From the NCBI RefSeq assembly GCF_014650555.1, contig NZ_BMVE01000002.1, positions 620,001 to 684,000 on the forward strand: a stretch of 64,000 nucleotides of DNA, read 5' to 3'. This stretch comes from Streptomyces goshikiensis (GTDB taxonomy: Bacteria > Actinomycetota > Actinomycetes > Streptomycetales > Streptomycetaceae). The notes beneath the pieces are model-generated. The model did not search any database. It was not told the origin of the DNA and saw nothing but the letters and a program-made list of their open reading frames with translations. The position numbers were made by a program, and so were the translations under genes. Below are positions 9,354 to 16,092 of the stretch, one piece after another (within the stretch, counting starts at the first letter, position 1; the number at the start of each line of letters is the position of its first letter).

Positions 9354-9860
9354 CTGAGCACCCTTCTCTTCCTGGACGTGGACGGACCACTCATCCCCTT
9401 CGGGGCGAGCCCGCGCCGACTCCCCGACGGGTACCCGACGTATCGAACGACCCCGTCCGACCCGGCGGCAGACGCCCATCCGCTGCTCGCCCGCGTCAAC
9501 CCCACCCACGGGCCACGCCTGGCGGCGCTGGGGTGCACTCTCGTATGGGCCACGACCTGGACGGATGACGCGAACGACAGCGTCGCACCCCGACTCGGCC
9601 TCCCGGCCCTCCCCGTGGTCCAATGGCCGGATTCCGACGAGCCCCACCCCCACCCCGGGCTGCACTGGAAGACCCCGTCCCTGATCACCTGGGCCGCCGG
9701 CCGCCCCTTCGTCTGGCTCGACGACGAACTCACCGAGGCCGACCGCGCCTGGGTCTCGGCAACCCACCCCGCCCCGGCCCTCCTCCACCGGGTCGACGCC
9801 CGCCACGGCCTGACGGAAGCGGACTTCGCAGCCGTGGAGGAGTGGCTGCGCGAGGTGTAG
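9354..9860 (+). CDS. HAD-like hydrolase domain protein, apparent CTG start
   Basis: 168 aa if translation begins at CTG 9354. The HAD motif I, LLFLDVDGPLIPFG, supplies the nucleophile Asp (DxD), and VWLDDELTEAD near residue 122 is the motif IV acidic pair. The only GTG in this area (9378) falls inside motif I and would remove the nucleophile. CTG 9354 is three bases after the stop of the polymerase gene and has AAGGA at 9342-9346, spaced 7 bases, so a CTG start is well supported. Coupling suggests co-transcription with the LigD-type gene. The substrate is unknown; proteins of this family in Streptomyces are usually annotated only as HAD domain proteins. Confidence 0.78.
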   Translation: MSTLLFLDVDGPLIPFGASPRRLPDGYPTYRTTPSDPAADAHPLLARVNPTHGPRLAALGCTLVWATTWTDDANDSVAPRLGLPALPVVQWPDSDEPHPHPGLHWKTPSLITWAAGRPFVWLDDELTEADRAWVSATHPAPALLHRVDARHGLTEADFAAVEEWLREV

Positions 9861-9914
9861 ACACCCCGATTGTCAGTGGCGGGTGCGATGCTCGGAGAGG
9901 CCGCGCATGAACGC

Positions 9915-9933
9915 GTGTTGATCAGGTGTTGAT
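9915..9933. repeat. Direct repeat GTGTTGAT upstream of the WhiB gene
   Basis: GTGTTGAT occurs at 9915-9922 and 9926-9933, spaced 11 bases (one helical turn), 34-52 bases before the WhiB start. Its position suits a promoter-proximal regulatory site; the role is inferred. Confidence 0.35.
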
Positions 9934-9966
9934 AGGACGTCCATCGGCGGCGGACAGGCTCGCCGC

Positions 9967-10221
9967 ATGTCGATGAACACGAGTGAGCGGCCGACGACCG
10001 CCGCCGCCCCCGCTTGGTACGAACTCGCCCTGTGCGCCCAGACGGGCCCGGGGTTCTTCTTCCCGGAGCCGGGCTCGTCGCTGCGCGACGCGAAGCGGCT
10101 GTGCGGCGCGTGCGAGGGGCGTGCGGCGTGCCTGGAGTACGCCCTGACGAACGACGAGCGCTTCGGCGTCTGGGGCGGCCTGTCCGAATCCGAACGCCTG
10201 GCGCTGCGCCCGCGCGACTGA
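9967..10221 (+). CDS. WhiB-family iron-sulphur transcriptional regulator
   Basis: 84 aa. Four cysteines are in WhiB spacing (ALCAQ, then RLCGAC, then AACLEYAL), which ligate a [4Fe-4S] cluster; the turn GVWGGLSESER follows and the C terminus is basic (ALRPRD). WhiB proteins bind the principal sigma factor region 4 and control development, redox and antibiotic resistance genes. Which WhiB-like paralogue this is cannot be decided here. Start at ATG 9967, with a second ATG at 9973. The gene stands alone between the HAD gene and the convergent minus-strand operon. Confidence 0.92.
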   Translation: MSMNTSERPTTAAAPAWYELALCAQTGPGFFFPEPGSSLRDAKRLCGACEGRAACLEYALTNDERFGVWGGLSESERLALRPRD

Positions 10222-10788
10222 TCAGGTCTGCGTCGCCTTCCCGCTCCGCCGCACCAACCCGACCCTCAGCGCGAGCGCGTCATCCCCGCCACCCCACTCC
10301 CGCCCGGCCCCCTTGTCGAGCACGACCCGCACGGGCCGATGCCCCCCAACGGGCGAAACCACCCCACCGAACCGCGGATCCCCGGCGAACCAGATGAGGT
10401 TCTCACTGTCCGTGACCTGGATCGGGAACGGGAACATCCGGAAGGTGGGGGCGCAGTCCTCCGCGATGCGAATCGCGATGATCGACGGCGTTCGGGGAGG
10501 GTGGTGGCCGCGTACCTCGCACCATGGGTACGCCTTGAGGATGGCGGCGACGCGATGACGGCGGAGGTACGCGACCAATAGCACCGGGAGGAACGGAAGA
10601 GTGGTGGCCGCGAGGCAAATGAAGATCAGCGCTCCGTGCGGGATCAGCTCAAGCTCGGCGCCCACGAGTGTCACCACCAGCAAAGCGCCAGGACCGACCA
10701 GCCAGAACAAGCGGCGCATGACCAGCCGCTTGTATCCGAGAGCAGTCGGCGGGTGATCCCAGGCCGCCTTGACGAGTGGAGGAGTCAC
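10222..10788 (-). CDS. Putative membrane protein, last gene of WXG-type operon
   Basis: 188 aa, starting at GTG 10788, which overlaps the TGA of the preceding gene by four bases (GTGA). Two adjacent hydrophobic segments (about residues 25-45 and 50-70: FWLVGPGALLVVTLVG and ALIFICLAATTLPFLPVLLV) precede a basic loop and a soluble C-terminal region with LIWFAGDPRFGGVV. I do not recognise a named family, though membrane proteins with this type of C-terminal patch occur beside WXG100 genes in Streptomyces. Base composition is lower in GC than its surroundings in the first half of the gene. As the last gene of the operon it could be an immunity or accessory protein (inference). Confidence 0.65.
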   Translation of the reverse strand: MTPPLVKAAWDHPPTALGYKRLVMRRLFWLVGPGALLVVTLVGAELELIPHGALIFICLAATTLPFLPVLLVAYLRRHRVAAILKAYPWCEVRGHHPPRTPSIIAIRIAEDCAPTFRMFPFPIQVTDSENLIWFAGDPRFGGVVSPVGGHRPVRVVLDKGAGREWGGGDDALALRVGLVRRSGKATQT

Positions 10789-11399
10789 AACAGCAGATCC
10801 AAAATGCGTGACGTCCCTGACGCGCGAGTGGGACTGGGGTCGGAGAAGCTGATTGTGTGGGCGATGGCATTGAGAATGCTTGTGTACGCGGCGGCGTGTT
10901 CGATTGCCGCGCTGGTCAGGTCGAGAACGATGACATGGCCCTGTGCCGGGTGGGCCATGGCAATCCGGGCCTGAAACAGGCGCTCCTCTAAGCCTGGCGG
11001 CGACATGAACCCGCTGACGAGGCAACAGGGCTGTTGCGAGGGCAAGTCGATGAACTCGCGAGTCGCGCTCTTCCACAACTCCGACCGGGAGATGGCGAGA
11101 GCCGTGCGCGCCACGGAAACCCGGGGGCTGAGTTGCTCGGATCTCCAGACGGCCAGGGAGAAAATCGACGTTGAGATGCCGGCCGGGTCGCCTGGATGCA
11201 GGCCCACCGACGTGTGAACGACATGGTGTGCGGCAAGCTCGTCGAGGTGGTCCATGAGGCGGCTGAGGTCCCGCTGGGCATCAGAGCTGCCCAGGGTCTT
11301 GGCCATGCAATCCAGTGCATCCCTGTCACCAGGCCCGACGTCGTGAAAACCAGGCGGGAGGCGGAACCAGAGCGGCGGTGTTGGGTCGTCGGGCTTCAA
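10785..11399 (-). CDS. Hypothetical protein in WXG-type operon
   Basis: 204 aa, ATG at 11399 overlapping the previous gene's TGA by four bases (ATGA). No recognised domain. It has no clear signal peptide or membrane span and contains a possible alpha/beta core ending in HVIVLDLTSAAIEHAAAYTSILNAIA. GC content is about 60-62 percent by eye in sampled 60-base blocks, against well over 70 percent in most neighbours, and codon third positions are correspondingly looser. The tight coupling to the upstream WXG-bearing gene suggests a dedicated partner, for example an immunity protein or chaperone. Function is not known. Confidence 0.65.
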   Translation of the reverse strand: MKPDDPTPPLWFRLPPGFHDVGPGDRDALDCMAKTLGSSDAQRDLSRLMDHLDELAAHHVVHTSVGLHPGDPAGISTSIFSLAVWRSEQLSPRVSVARTALAISRSELWKSATREFIDLPSQQPCCLVSGFMSPPGLEERLFQARIAMAHPAQGHVIVLDLTSAAIEHAAAYTSILNAIAHTISFSDPSPTRASGTSRILDLLL

Positions 11400-12529
11400 G
11401 GACTCATCACCGACCAGGCTTTGGCTACCTTGGCGGTGCTGGAAGGCACGTCGTCCACGACGCCACGAGCGCCATCCACCGCGACAGCGGTCTGCTCGAC
11501 CGCATCACTGTCCGAAGCGTAGTCGGAAATCGCGGTTGCTGCGCCCAGGACGGGCACGGCAACGCCCACGGTTTTCGTCACCGTTGGGTTCGTACTCCGA
11601 AGGGCCCAGGCAGTGAGCGGGTTTTCGACCTCCTGGATTTGGAGGCCCGTCGACCAGGTGGTGCGGCCGAAGGTGGTGGCGCCTTCGGTGAGGCCCGAGA
11701 GGGCGCTGGCTTCGGGGGCGGCGGTCAGGGCCGCGCGGGCGGCCAGGGTGCCGGCCTTCGCGCCCGCGGCGACCGCCGCCACGCCCGGGACGGCGCCCGC
11801 GGTGTCGCCGAGGAGCGTGACCCCCGCCTTCCAGAAGTCCGCGTCGAACTCGCCCTTGGTGACCCCGTCCGTCAGGGACTTCCGGAACCTCGGGTCGGCG
11901 GCGTGCATCCCGAGGGCCGCCAGGGACAGCCCGCCGGCCACCAGCATCACCGCCAGGCCCGCCGGCGGGCAGAACAGGGACAGGCCCGCCCCGGCGGCGC
12001 CCAGGATGGCCGAGGCGTTCGAGAGGGCGTCCGCCGGGTCTTCCGTGATCTTCTGCCAGAGCGAGGCGAAGACGCCCGGCTCCTTCGGGGCCAGGCGGTC
12101 CGCCGCCGCGTTCAGGGTCTTCGCGACGCGGCCCGCGGCCGCCGCGTGTTCCGCGGCCAGCTCCCGCGCCAGCCGCCGCGCGTCGGCCAGGGCGGGCTCC
12201 GTCGTGGCCGCGGCGGCCTGGGACTCGTAGCGGGCGGCCAGCGCGCGGTGCGCGACCAGGGTGTCGTGCCACGCGGTGAGCCGGCGGGCCGCCTCCGCGA
12301 GGGAGGTGTGCGCCGAGCGGAGGTAGCGCGGCAGGTCCCGCGACAGCGAGGCCCGGAAGGCGGTGGCGGCCTCGCCCTGCCAGCCGCTGCTGTTCGAGGC
12401 GAGGGCGTCGACCACGCGGGAGGCCTCCCCGAGGGAATTCGCCGAGGCCAGGAGCTTCTTCGCCAGGGTGAGGACGGCGGCCGGGTTGCCGGGGGCCGGG
12501 TCGAAGCCCAGCGCGGGGGAGTGGCTCAC
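11396..12529 (-). CDS. WXG-motif effector-like protein (putative type VII secretion substrate)
   Basis: 377 aa, GTG start at 12529 in a GTGA overlap with the upstream gene. The N-terminal ~150 residues are alanine-rich helices containing the W-x-G turn SGWQGEAATAF (W50-G52), as in WXG100/LXG-type exported proteins. Residues ~170-215 are very hydrophobic (GLSLFCPPAGLAVMLVAGG), then an Ala/Gly-rich middle. The C-terminal ~70 residues (from about ENPLTAWAL) are encoded by clearly less GC-rich DNA than the rest. This layout, a conserved export domain followed by a compositionally distinct C terminus and small downstream genes, resembles polymorphic toxins. No catalytic motif is recognisable, and no EccC-type ATPase is in the window. 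Confidence 0.68.
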   Translation of the reverse strand: MSHSPALGFDPAPGNPAAVLTLAKKLLASANSLGEASRVVDALASNSSGWQGEAATAFRASLSRDLPRYLRSAHTSLAEAARRLTAWHDTLVAHRALAARYESQAAAATTEPALADARRLARELAAEHAAAAGRVAKTLNAAADRLAPKEPGVFASLWQKITEDPADALSNASAILGAAGAGLSLFCPPAGLAVMLVAGGLSLAALGMHAADPRFRKSLTDGVTKGEFDADFWKAGVTLLGDTAGAVPGVAAVAAGAKAGTLAARAALTAAPEASALSGLTEGATTFGRTTWSTGLQIQEVENPLTAWALRSTNPTVTKTVGVAVPVLGAATAISDYASDSDAVEQTAVAVDGARGVVDDVPSSTAKVAKAWSVMSP

Positions 12530-12828
12530 GTACGCCCGCCGCCCGCCTTGAGGAAGGCCGCGCGGATGGCCGCCTCCAGCTCCGCGTGCTCGCCGGCACT
12601 GGTCTTCACGCCCTCGCGCACCGTCTTGATGCGTTTGGCCAGCTCACTCGTGCCGTACGACCATCTCTCCTGGAAGCCGTCGCAGGCCGCGTCGAGGTCG
12701 GCCGTGCCCAGCTGGTCGGCCCGTACGTGGCTCAGCGCGCTCCGCGCCTCCCGCAGGGAGGTCAGCGAGGAGTCGAGGGCGCGCGAGAAACGGGCCAGCT
12801 GGTCGATGTCCACCTGGAGGAACGTCAT
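12526..12828 (-). CDS. WXG100-like small helical protein
   Basis: 100 aa, start ATG 12828. Entirely helical with a central turn (FQERWSYGTSELAKRI) in place of a canonical W-x-G, and heptad-like leucines in both halves (LARFSRALDSSLTSLREA; VREGVKTSAGEHAELEAAI). Size and shape are those of WXG100/ESAT-6-like proteins, which form antiparallel dimers with a partner and are exported by type VII systems. The next gene begins inside its stop codon and carries the true WxG turn, so the two probably form a heterodimer. Confidence 0.7.
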   Translation of the reverse strand: MTFLQVDIDQLARFSRALDSSLTSLREARSALSHVRADQLGTADLDAACDGFQERWSYGTSELAKRIKTVREGVKTSAGEHAELEAAIRAAFLKAGGGRT

Positions 12829-12837
12829 GACGCGAAA

Positions 12838-12864
12838 CCTTGGCAGAGCGGAGCTCTGCCAGGG
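12838..12864 (-). terminator. Perfect hairpin just upstream of the WXG operon start
   Basis: TGGCAGAGC (12841-12849) and GCTCTGCCA (12853-12861) form a 9-bp perfect stem around a GGA loop, extendable to 12 bp. On the minus strand it follows the desaturase gene and is followed by a short T run, as in an intrinsic terminator, but its last bases include the AAGG Shine-Dalgarno of the WXG100-like gene, 9 bases from the ATG. It may therefore stop desaturase transcription and also mask ribosome binding. Confidence 0.6.
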
Positions 12865-12919
12865 CAATCGTCGTCACCCGCCCGGGGGAGCGGAATCCGG
12901 TCAGGGCGTCAGGCGCCGC

Positions 12920-13891
12920 TCAGCCCTTGCGGGCCGCGATGCGCGCCGCGCGGGCGGCGAGGCGCTCGTCGAACTTGCGGGCCTCGGAGTCCAGGCCGTT
13001 CATGAACAGGCCGAGCTCCTCCTGGGCCTTCAGACCCTCGGGGCCCAGGCCGTCGATGTCCATGATCTTCAGGAAGCGGATCACGGGGCTCAGCACGTCG
13101 TCGTGGTGGATCCGCAGGTTGTAGACCCCGCCGATCGCCATCTGCGCCGCCATGCGCTCGAAGCCGGGCATGCCGTGTCCGGGCATCCGGAAGTTGACCA
13201 CGACGTCGCGCACGGCCTGCATGGTGAGGTCCGGGGCGAGCTCGAAGGCCGCGCCCAGCAGGTTGCGGTAGAAGACCATGTGCAGGTTCTCGTCCTGCGC
13301 GATGCGGGCGAGCATCCGGTCGCAGACCGGGTCACCGGACTGGTGGCCGGTGTTGCGGTGCGAGATGCGGGTCGCGAGCTCCTGGAAGGCCACGTACGCG
13401 ACCGAGTGCAGCATCGAGTGCCGGTTGTCGGACTCGAAGCCCTCCGACATGTGCTGCATCCGGAACGCTTCCAGCTTGTCCGGGTCCACGGCGCGCGAGG
13501 CGAGGAGGTAGTCGCGCATCACGATGCCGTGACGGCCCTCCTCGGCGGTCCAGCGGTGCACCCAGGTGCCCCACGCGCCGTTGCGCCCGAAGAGGGTCGC
13601 GATCTCGTGGTGGTAGCTGGGGAGGTTGTCCTCGGTCAGGAGGTTCACGACCAGCGCGATCTTGCCGATATCGGTGACCTTGGACTGCTGCGGGTCCCAG
13701 GCCTCACCGTCCTCGAAGAAGCCCGGGAAGTTCCGGCCGTCGCTCCACGGGACGTACTCGTGGGGCATCCAGTCCTTGGTGATCTTCAAGTGCCGGTTGA
13801 GCTCCTTTTCGACCACCTCTTCCAGCGCGAACAGCAGCTTGGCGTCGGTCCACGCCTCCGAGCTGCCGAGGGAGGGAGAGGTGATCGTCAC
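12920..13891 (-). CDS. Acyl-[acyl-carrier-protein] desaturase (DesA-type, ferritin-like diiron)
   Basis: 323 aa, GTG start at 13891. Diiron-ligand motifs of soluble stearoyl-ACP desaturases are all present: EDNLPSYHHEI, TAEEGRHG (EExRH) and AQDENLHMVF (DExxH). The N terminus has the family block ELNRHLKITKDWMPHEYVPW. The enzyme inserts a double bond into ACP-bound fatty acids using O2 and a reductant, adjusting membrane fluidity. It is preceded by two tandem palindromes (13921-13950), suggesting control by a dedicated repressor, perhaps of the TetR type; no such regulator is next to it. Confidence 0.92.
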   Translation of the reverse strand: MTITSPSLGSSEAWTDAKLLFALEEVVEKELNRHLKITKDWMPHEYVPWSDGRNFPGFFEDGEAWDPQQSKVTDIGKIALVVNLLTEDNLPSYHHEIATLFGRNGAWGTWVHRWTAEEGRHGIVMRDYLLASRAVDPDKLEAFRMQHMSEGFESDNRHSMLHSVAYVAFQELATRISHRNTGHQSGDPVCDRMLARIAQDENLHMVFYRNLLGAAFELAPDLTMQAVRDVVVNFRMPGHGMPGFERMAAQMAIGGVYNLRIHHDDVLSPVIRFLKIMDIDGLGPEGLKAQEELGLFMNGLDSEARKFDERLAARAARIAARKG

Positions 13892-13920
13892 GGGTGCTCC
13901 TGGGGGACAAAGCGAATTAC

Positions 13921-13950
13921 CTACGGTTCCGTAGCCTACGAACCCGTAGG
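13921..13950. promoter_or_regulatory. Tandem palindromic operator upstream of acyl-ACP desaturase
   Basis: CTACGG-TT-CCGTAG (13921-13934) is a perfect palindrome, directly followed by CCTACG-AACC-CGTAGG (13935-13950). The outer CCTACGG at 13920-13926 and CCGTAGG at 13944-13950 also pair. The site is 30-60 bases upstream of the desaturase start. The repeats are seen directly; binding by a dimeric repressor is inferred from the geometry. Confidence 0.6.
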
Positions 13951-14114
13951 TTAAGCGCGCCGTGAAGGCCAGCCAAGCCCCACGGGTACCTATGTCCGGT
14001 TACGTCTGGTTATCTATGCAGTTTGAGAGGCCGTTTGCGGGCATGGCGAAGCCGAAAGTCATACGTGAAGGTGGCTCGGCTTTGCCGGATTGACGCCTAA
14101 TCGATGCCTGGGGA

Positions 14115-14144
14115 GGGGGGACGGGGGAGTCCCCCTGTCCCCCC
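14115..14144 (-). terminator. Strong G:C hairpin downstream of ABC-F gene
   Basis: GGGGGGACGGGGGA (14115-14128) pairs with 14130-14144 around a minimal loop with one bulged T. It lies 45 bases past the ABC-F stop on the minus strand and before the desaturase control region, so it is a probable transcription terminator. Confidence 0.6.
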
Positions 14145-14150
14145 GTCCCC

Positions 14151-14190
14151 GCCCCGCGTCACCCCGCGTCGTCCCGCGTCGCCCCGCGTC
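14151..14190. repeat. 10-base tandem repeat (SYCCCGCGTC), four copies
   Basis: GCCCCGCGTC, ACCCCGCGTC, GTCCCGCGTC and GCCCCGCGTC follow one another from 14151 to 14190, ending in the stop codon of the ABC-F gene. A simple repeat of one helical turn period; no function is evident. Confidence 0.7.
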
Positions 14191-15835
14191 ACTCGTGCCA
14201 GAGTGAGTCCCGGACCTCCTCCGCCGTCGTCGGTCGCAGCTCGCCGTCGAGCAGCAGCCAGCGCGTGATGCCGATCGACTCCAGGAACGGCACGTCATGG
14301 CTCGCCACGATGAGCGCGCCCTGGTACGACTCCAGCGCGCCGGTCAGCTGCCGGACGCTCGCCAGGTCCAGGTTGTTCGTCGGCTCGTCCAGCATCAGCA
14401 GCTGCGGAGCCGGCTCCGCCAGCAGCAGGGCCGCCAGCGCCGCCCGGAAGCGTTCGCCGCCCGACAGGGTGCCGGCCGGCCGGTCCGCCCGGGCGCCCCG
14501 GAACAGGAAGTGCGCGAGCCGCGCCCGGATCAGGTTGTTCGTGGCCTGCGGGGCGAACCGCGCCACGTTCTCCACCACCGAACGGCTGTCGTCCAGTACG
14601 TCCGCGTCCAGCCGCTGCGGCAGGAAGCGCGCCGGTACGTGCGTCACGGCCTCGCCGGACTCTGCCGGCACGAGCCCGGCGACCGTGCGCAGCAGGGTGG
14701 TCTTGCCCGAGCCGTTGCGGCCGACCAGCGCGATCCGCTCCGGACCGCGCAGCTCCCACTCGCCCGGGACCGAGGCCCCGTGCGCCAGGTGCAGATCGCT
14801 CAGCGTCAGCACCCGCCGGCCCGGATGGACCTGCGTGGCGGGCAGCTCGATACGGATCTCCGCATCGTCGCGGACCGCCTCCACCGCCTGGTCGAGCCGC
14901 TCGCGGGCGTCCGCGAGCTTCTCGGTGTGCATGATGCGGTGCTTGCCGGCCGACTCCTGAGCCGCCCGCTTGCGGGCGCCCATGACGATCTTCGGCTCGC
15001 GCTTGGTGTCGTTCATCTTCTGGCCGTACCGCTTGCGACGGGCCAATTTGACCTGTGCGTCGGCCAGTTCCCGCTTCTGCCGCTGTACGTCGGCCTCCGC
15101 GACCCGGACCATCCGCTCGGCCGCGTCCTGCTCGGCGGCGAGCATCGCCTCGTAGTCGGTGAAGTTCCCTCCGTACCAGCGCACTTCGCCGTCGCGCAGG
15201 TCCGCGATCTGGTCGACCCGGTCGAGCAGTTCCCGGTCGTGGCTGACGAGGATCATCACCCCGGACCAGGACTCCACCGCCGCGTAGAGGCGGCGGCGGG
15301 CGCGCAGGTCCAGGTTGTTGGTCGGCTCGTCGAGCAGCAGGACGTCCGGCCGTGCCAGCAGCAGGGCCGCCAGCCGGAGCAGGACGGACTCCCCGCCGGA
15401 CAGCTCCCCGACGGTGCGGTCCAGGCCGATCCGGGAGAGACCGAGCTGGTCGAGCGTGGCCAGGGCCCGCTCCTCCACGTCCCAGTCGTCCCCGACGGCG
15501 GTGAAGTTCGCCTCGGTGGCCTCGCCCGCCTCGATGGCGTGCAGGGCGGCGCGGGCGGTGTCGATGCCGAGCGCCTGGTCTACGCGGAGTGCGGTGTCGA
15601 GCGTGACGTTCTGCGGGAGGTAGCCGACCGTGCCGGCGACGGCACGATGGCCGTCGGTGGGGGTCAGTTCACCGGCGATGAGCTTCAACAGGGTTGATTT
15701 GCCGCAGCCGTTGAGGCCGATCAGGCCGGTGCGGCCGGGGCCCACGGCCAAGTGGAACCCGTCGAACACGACGGTTCCGTCGGGCCAGTCGAAGGACAGG
15801 GCGGAGCAGGTGACAAAGGTAGGGGCGTTACTCAT
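14189..15835 (-). CDS. ABC-F family ATP-binding protein
   Basis: 548 aa, soluble with two nucleotide-binding domains and no membrane spans. NBD1: Walker A GLNGCGKST, signature LSGGE, Walker B VLLLDEPTNNLDL. NBD2: Walker A GRNGSGKTT, LSGGE, LLMLDEPTNNLDL. Between them is the charged linker (about residues 240-330, QRQKRELADAQVKLARRKRYG) that reaches into the ribosomal P-site region in this family. ABC-F proteins modulate translation or protect ribosomes from antibiotics; which one applies is not shown by sequence. ATG 15835 has GGAGG spaced 6 bases. A short ORF ending 8 bases inside the gene lies upstream, and the frame itself also extends upstream to an ATG at 15910. Confidence 0.88.
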   Translation of the reverse strand: MSNAPTFVTCSALSFDWPDGTVVFDGFHLAVGPGRTGLIGLNGCGKSTLLKLIAGELTPTDGHRAVAGTVGYLPQNVTLDTALRVDQALGIDTARAALHAIEAGEATEANFTAVGDDWDVEERALATLDQLGLSRIGLDRTVGELSGGESVLLRLAALLLARPDVLLLDEPTNNLDLRARRRLYAAVESWSGVMILVSHDRELLDRVDQIADLRDGEVRWYGGNFTDYEAMLAAEQDAAERMVRVAEADVQRQKRELADAQVKLARRKRYGQKMNDTKREPKIVMGARKRAAQESAGKHRIMHTEKLADARERLDQAVEAVRDDAEIRIELPATQVHPGRRVLTLSDLHLAHGASVPGEWELRGPERIALVGRNGSGKTTLLRTVAGLVPAESGEAVTHVPARFLPQRLDADVLDDSRSVVENVARFAPQATNNLIRARLAHFLFRGARADRPAGTLSGGERFRAALAALLLAEPAPQLLMLDEPTNNLDLASVRQLTGALESYQGALIVASHDVPFLESIGITRWLLLDGELRPTTAEEVRDSLWHE

Positions 15836-15980
15836 AGAGGCCTCCAGGTTGCGTGAATGGTGCGTGCAACGCGGGGAGACAGCCGTACCGGACCGCGGCC
15901 GTCGGCTCATGGCGACGGTGGTGGCGGTGGTGATCGGTGTCTCGAACCTCAGACGAGCAATGTCCTACTCCGTTCGGCGG
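15828..15980 (-). other. Possible His/Arg-rich upstream ORF overlapping the ABC-F start
   Basis: A frame distinct from the ABC-F gene runs through the leader and ends CTC TAT GAG TAA, so that its stop overlaps the ABC-F ATG (ATGAGTAAC). It encodes a run DTDHHRHHRRHEPT and finishes LHAPFTQPGGLYE. The only initiation codons in frame are TTGs (for example about 15980, reading LPPNGVGHC, or 16025), without a good Shine-Dalgarno, so translation is uncertain. Overlap with the start of an ABC-F gene is the arrangement expected of a translational attenuator. What is seen is the frame; the regulatory role is inferred. Confidence 0.3.
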
Positions 15981-16035
15981 CAATGGGGCGAGAACGAAGT
16001 TACGGGCGGCCGGGGCCGCCCGCAATTGGATTTAT

Positions 16036-16091
16036 GGGGGGGTGGGGTGGGTGGTTGGGGTGGGGTGGTTGGGGTGGGCGGGTGGAGAGGG
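16036..16091 (+). other. G-rich tract able to form G-quadruplexes
   Basis: The plus strand from 16036 has repeated runs of three to seven G separated by single T or TGGTT, more than six runs in under 60 bases. It lies between the SsgA-like stop and the leader of the ABC-F gene, both on the minus strand, so the G-rich strand is the template. It may form a quadruplex or R-loop that affects transcription. Confidence 0.6.
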
Positions 16092-16092
16092 G

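Noticed and set aside
11315..13954. Plus-strand frame of about 880 codons opposite the WXG operon and desaturase
   Set aside because: It is antisense to genes with clear overlaps and diiron motifs; its translation is low-complexity and crosses two intergenic regions.
13955..14114. tRNA or small RNA in the gap downstream of ABC-F
   Set aside because: No cloverleaf, no CCA end and no conserved arm sequences; only a terminator hairpin is visible.
14151..14190. Ten-base repeats as a CRISPR-like array
   Set aside because: Contiguous units with no spacers and no cas genes; a simple tandem repeat.
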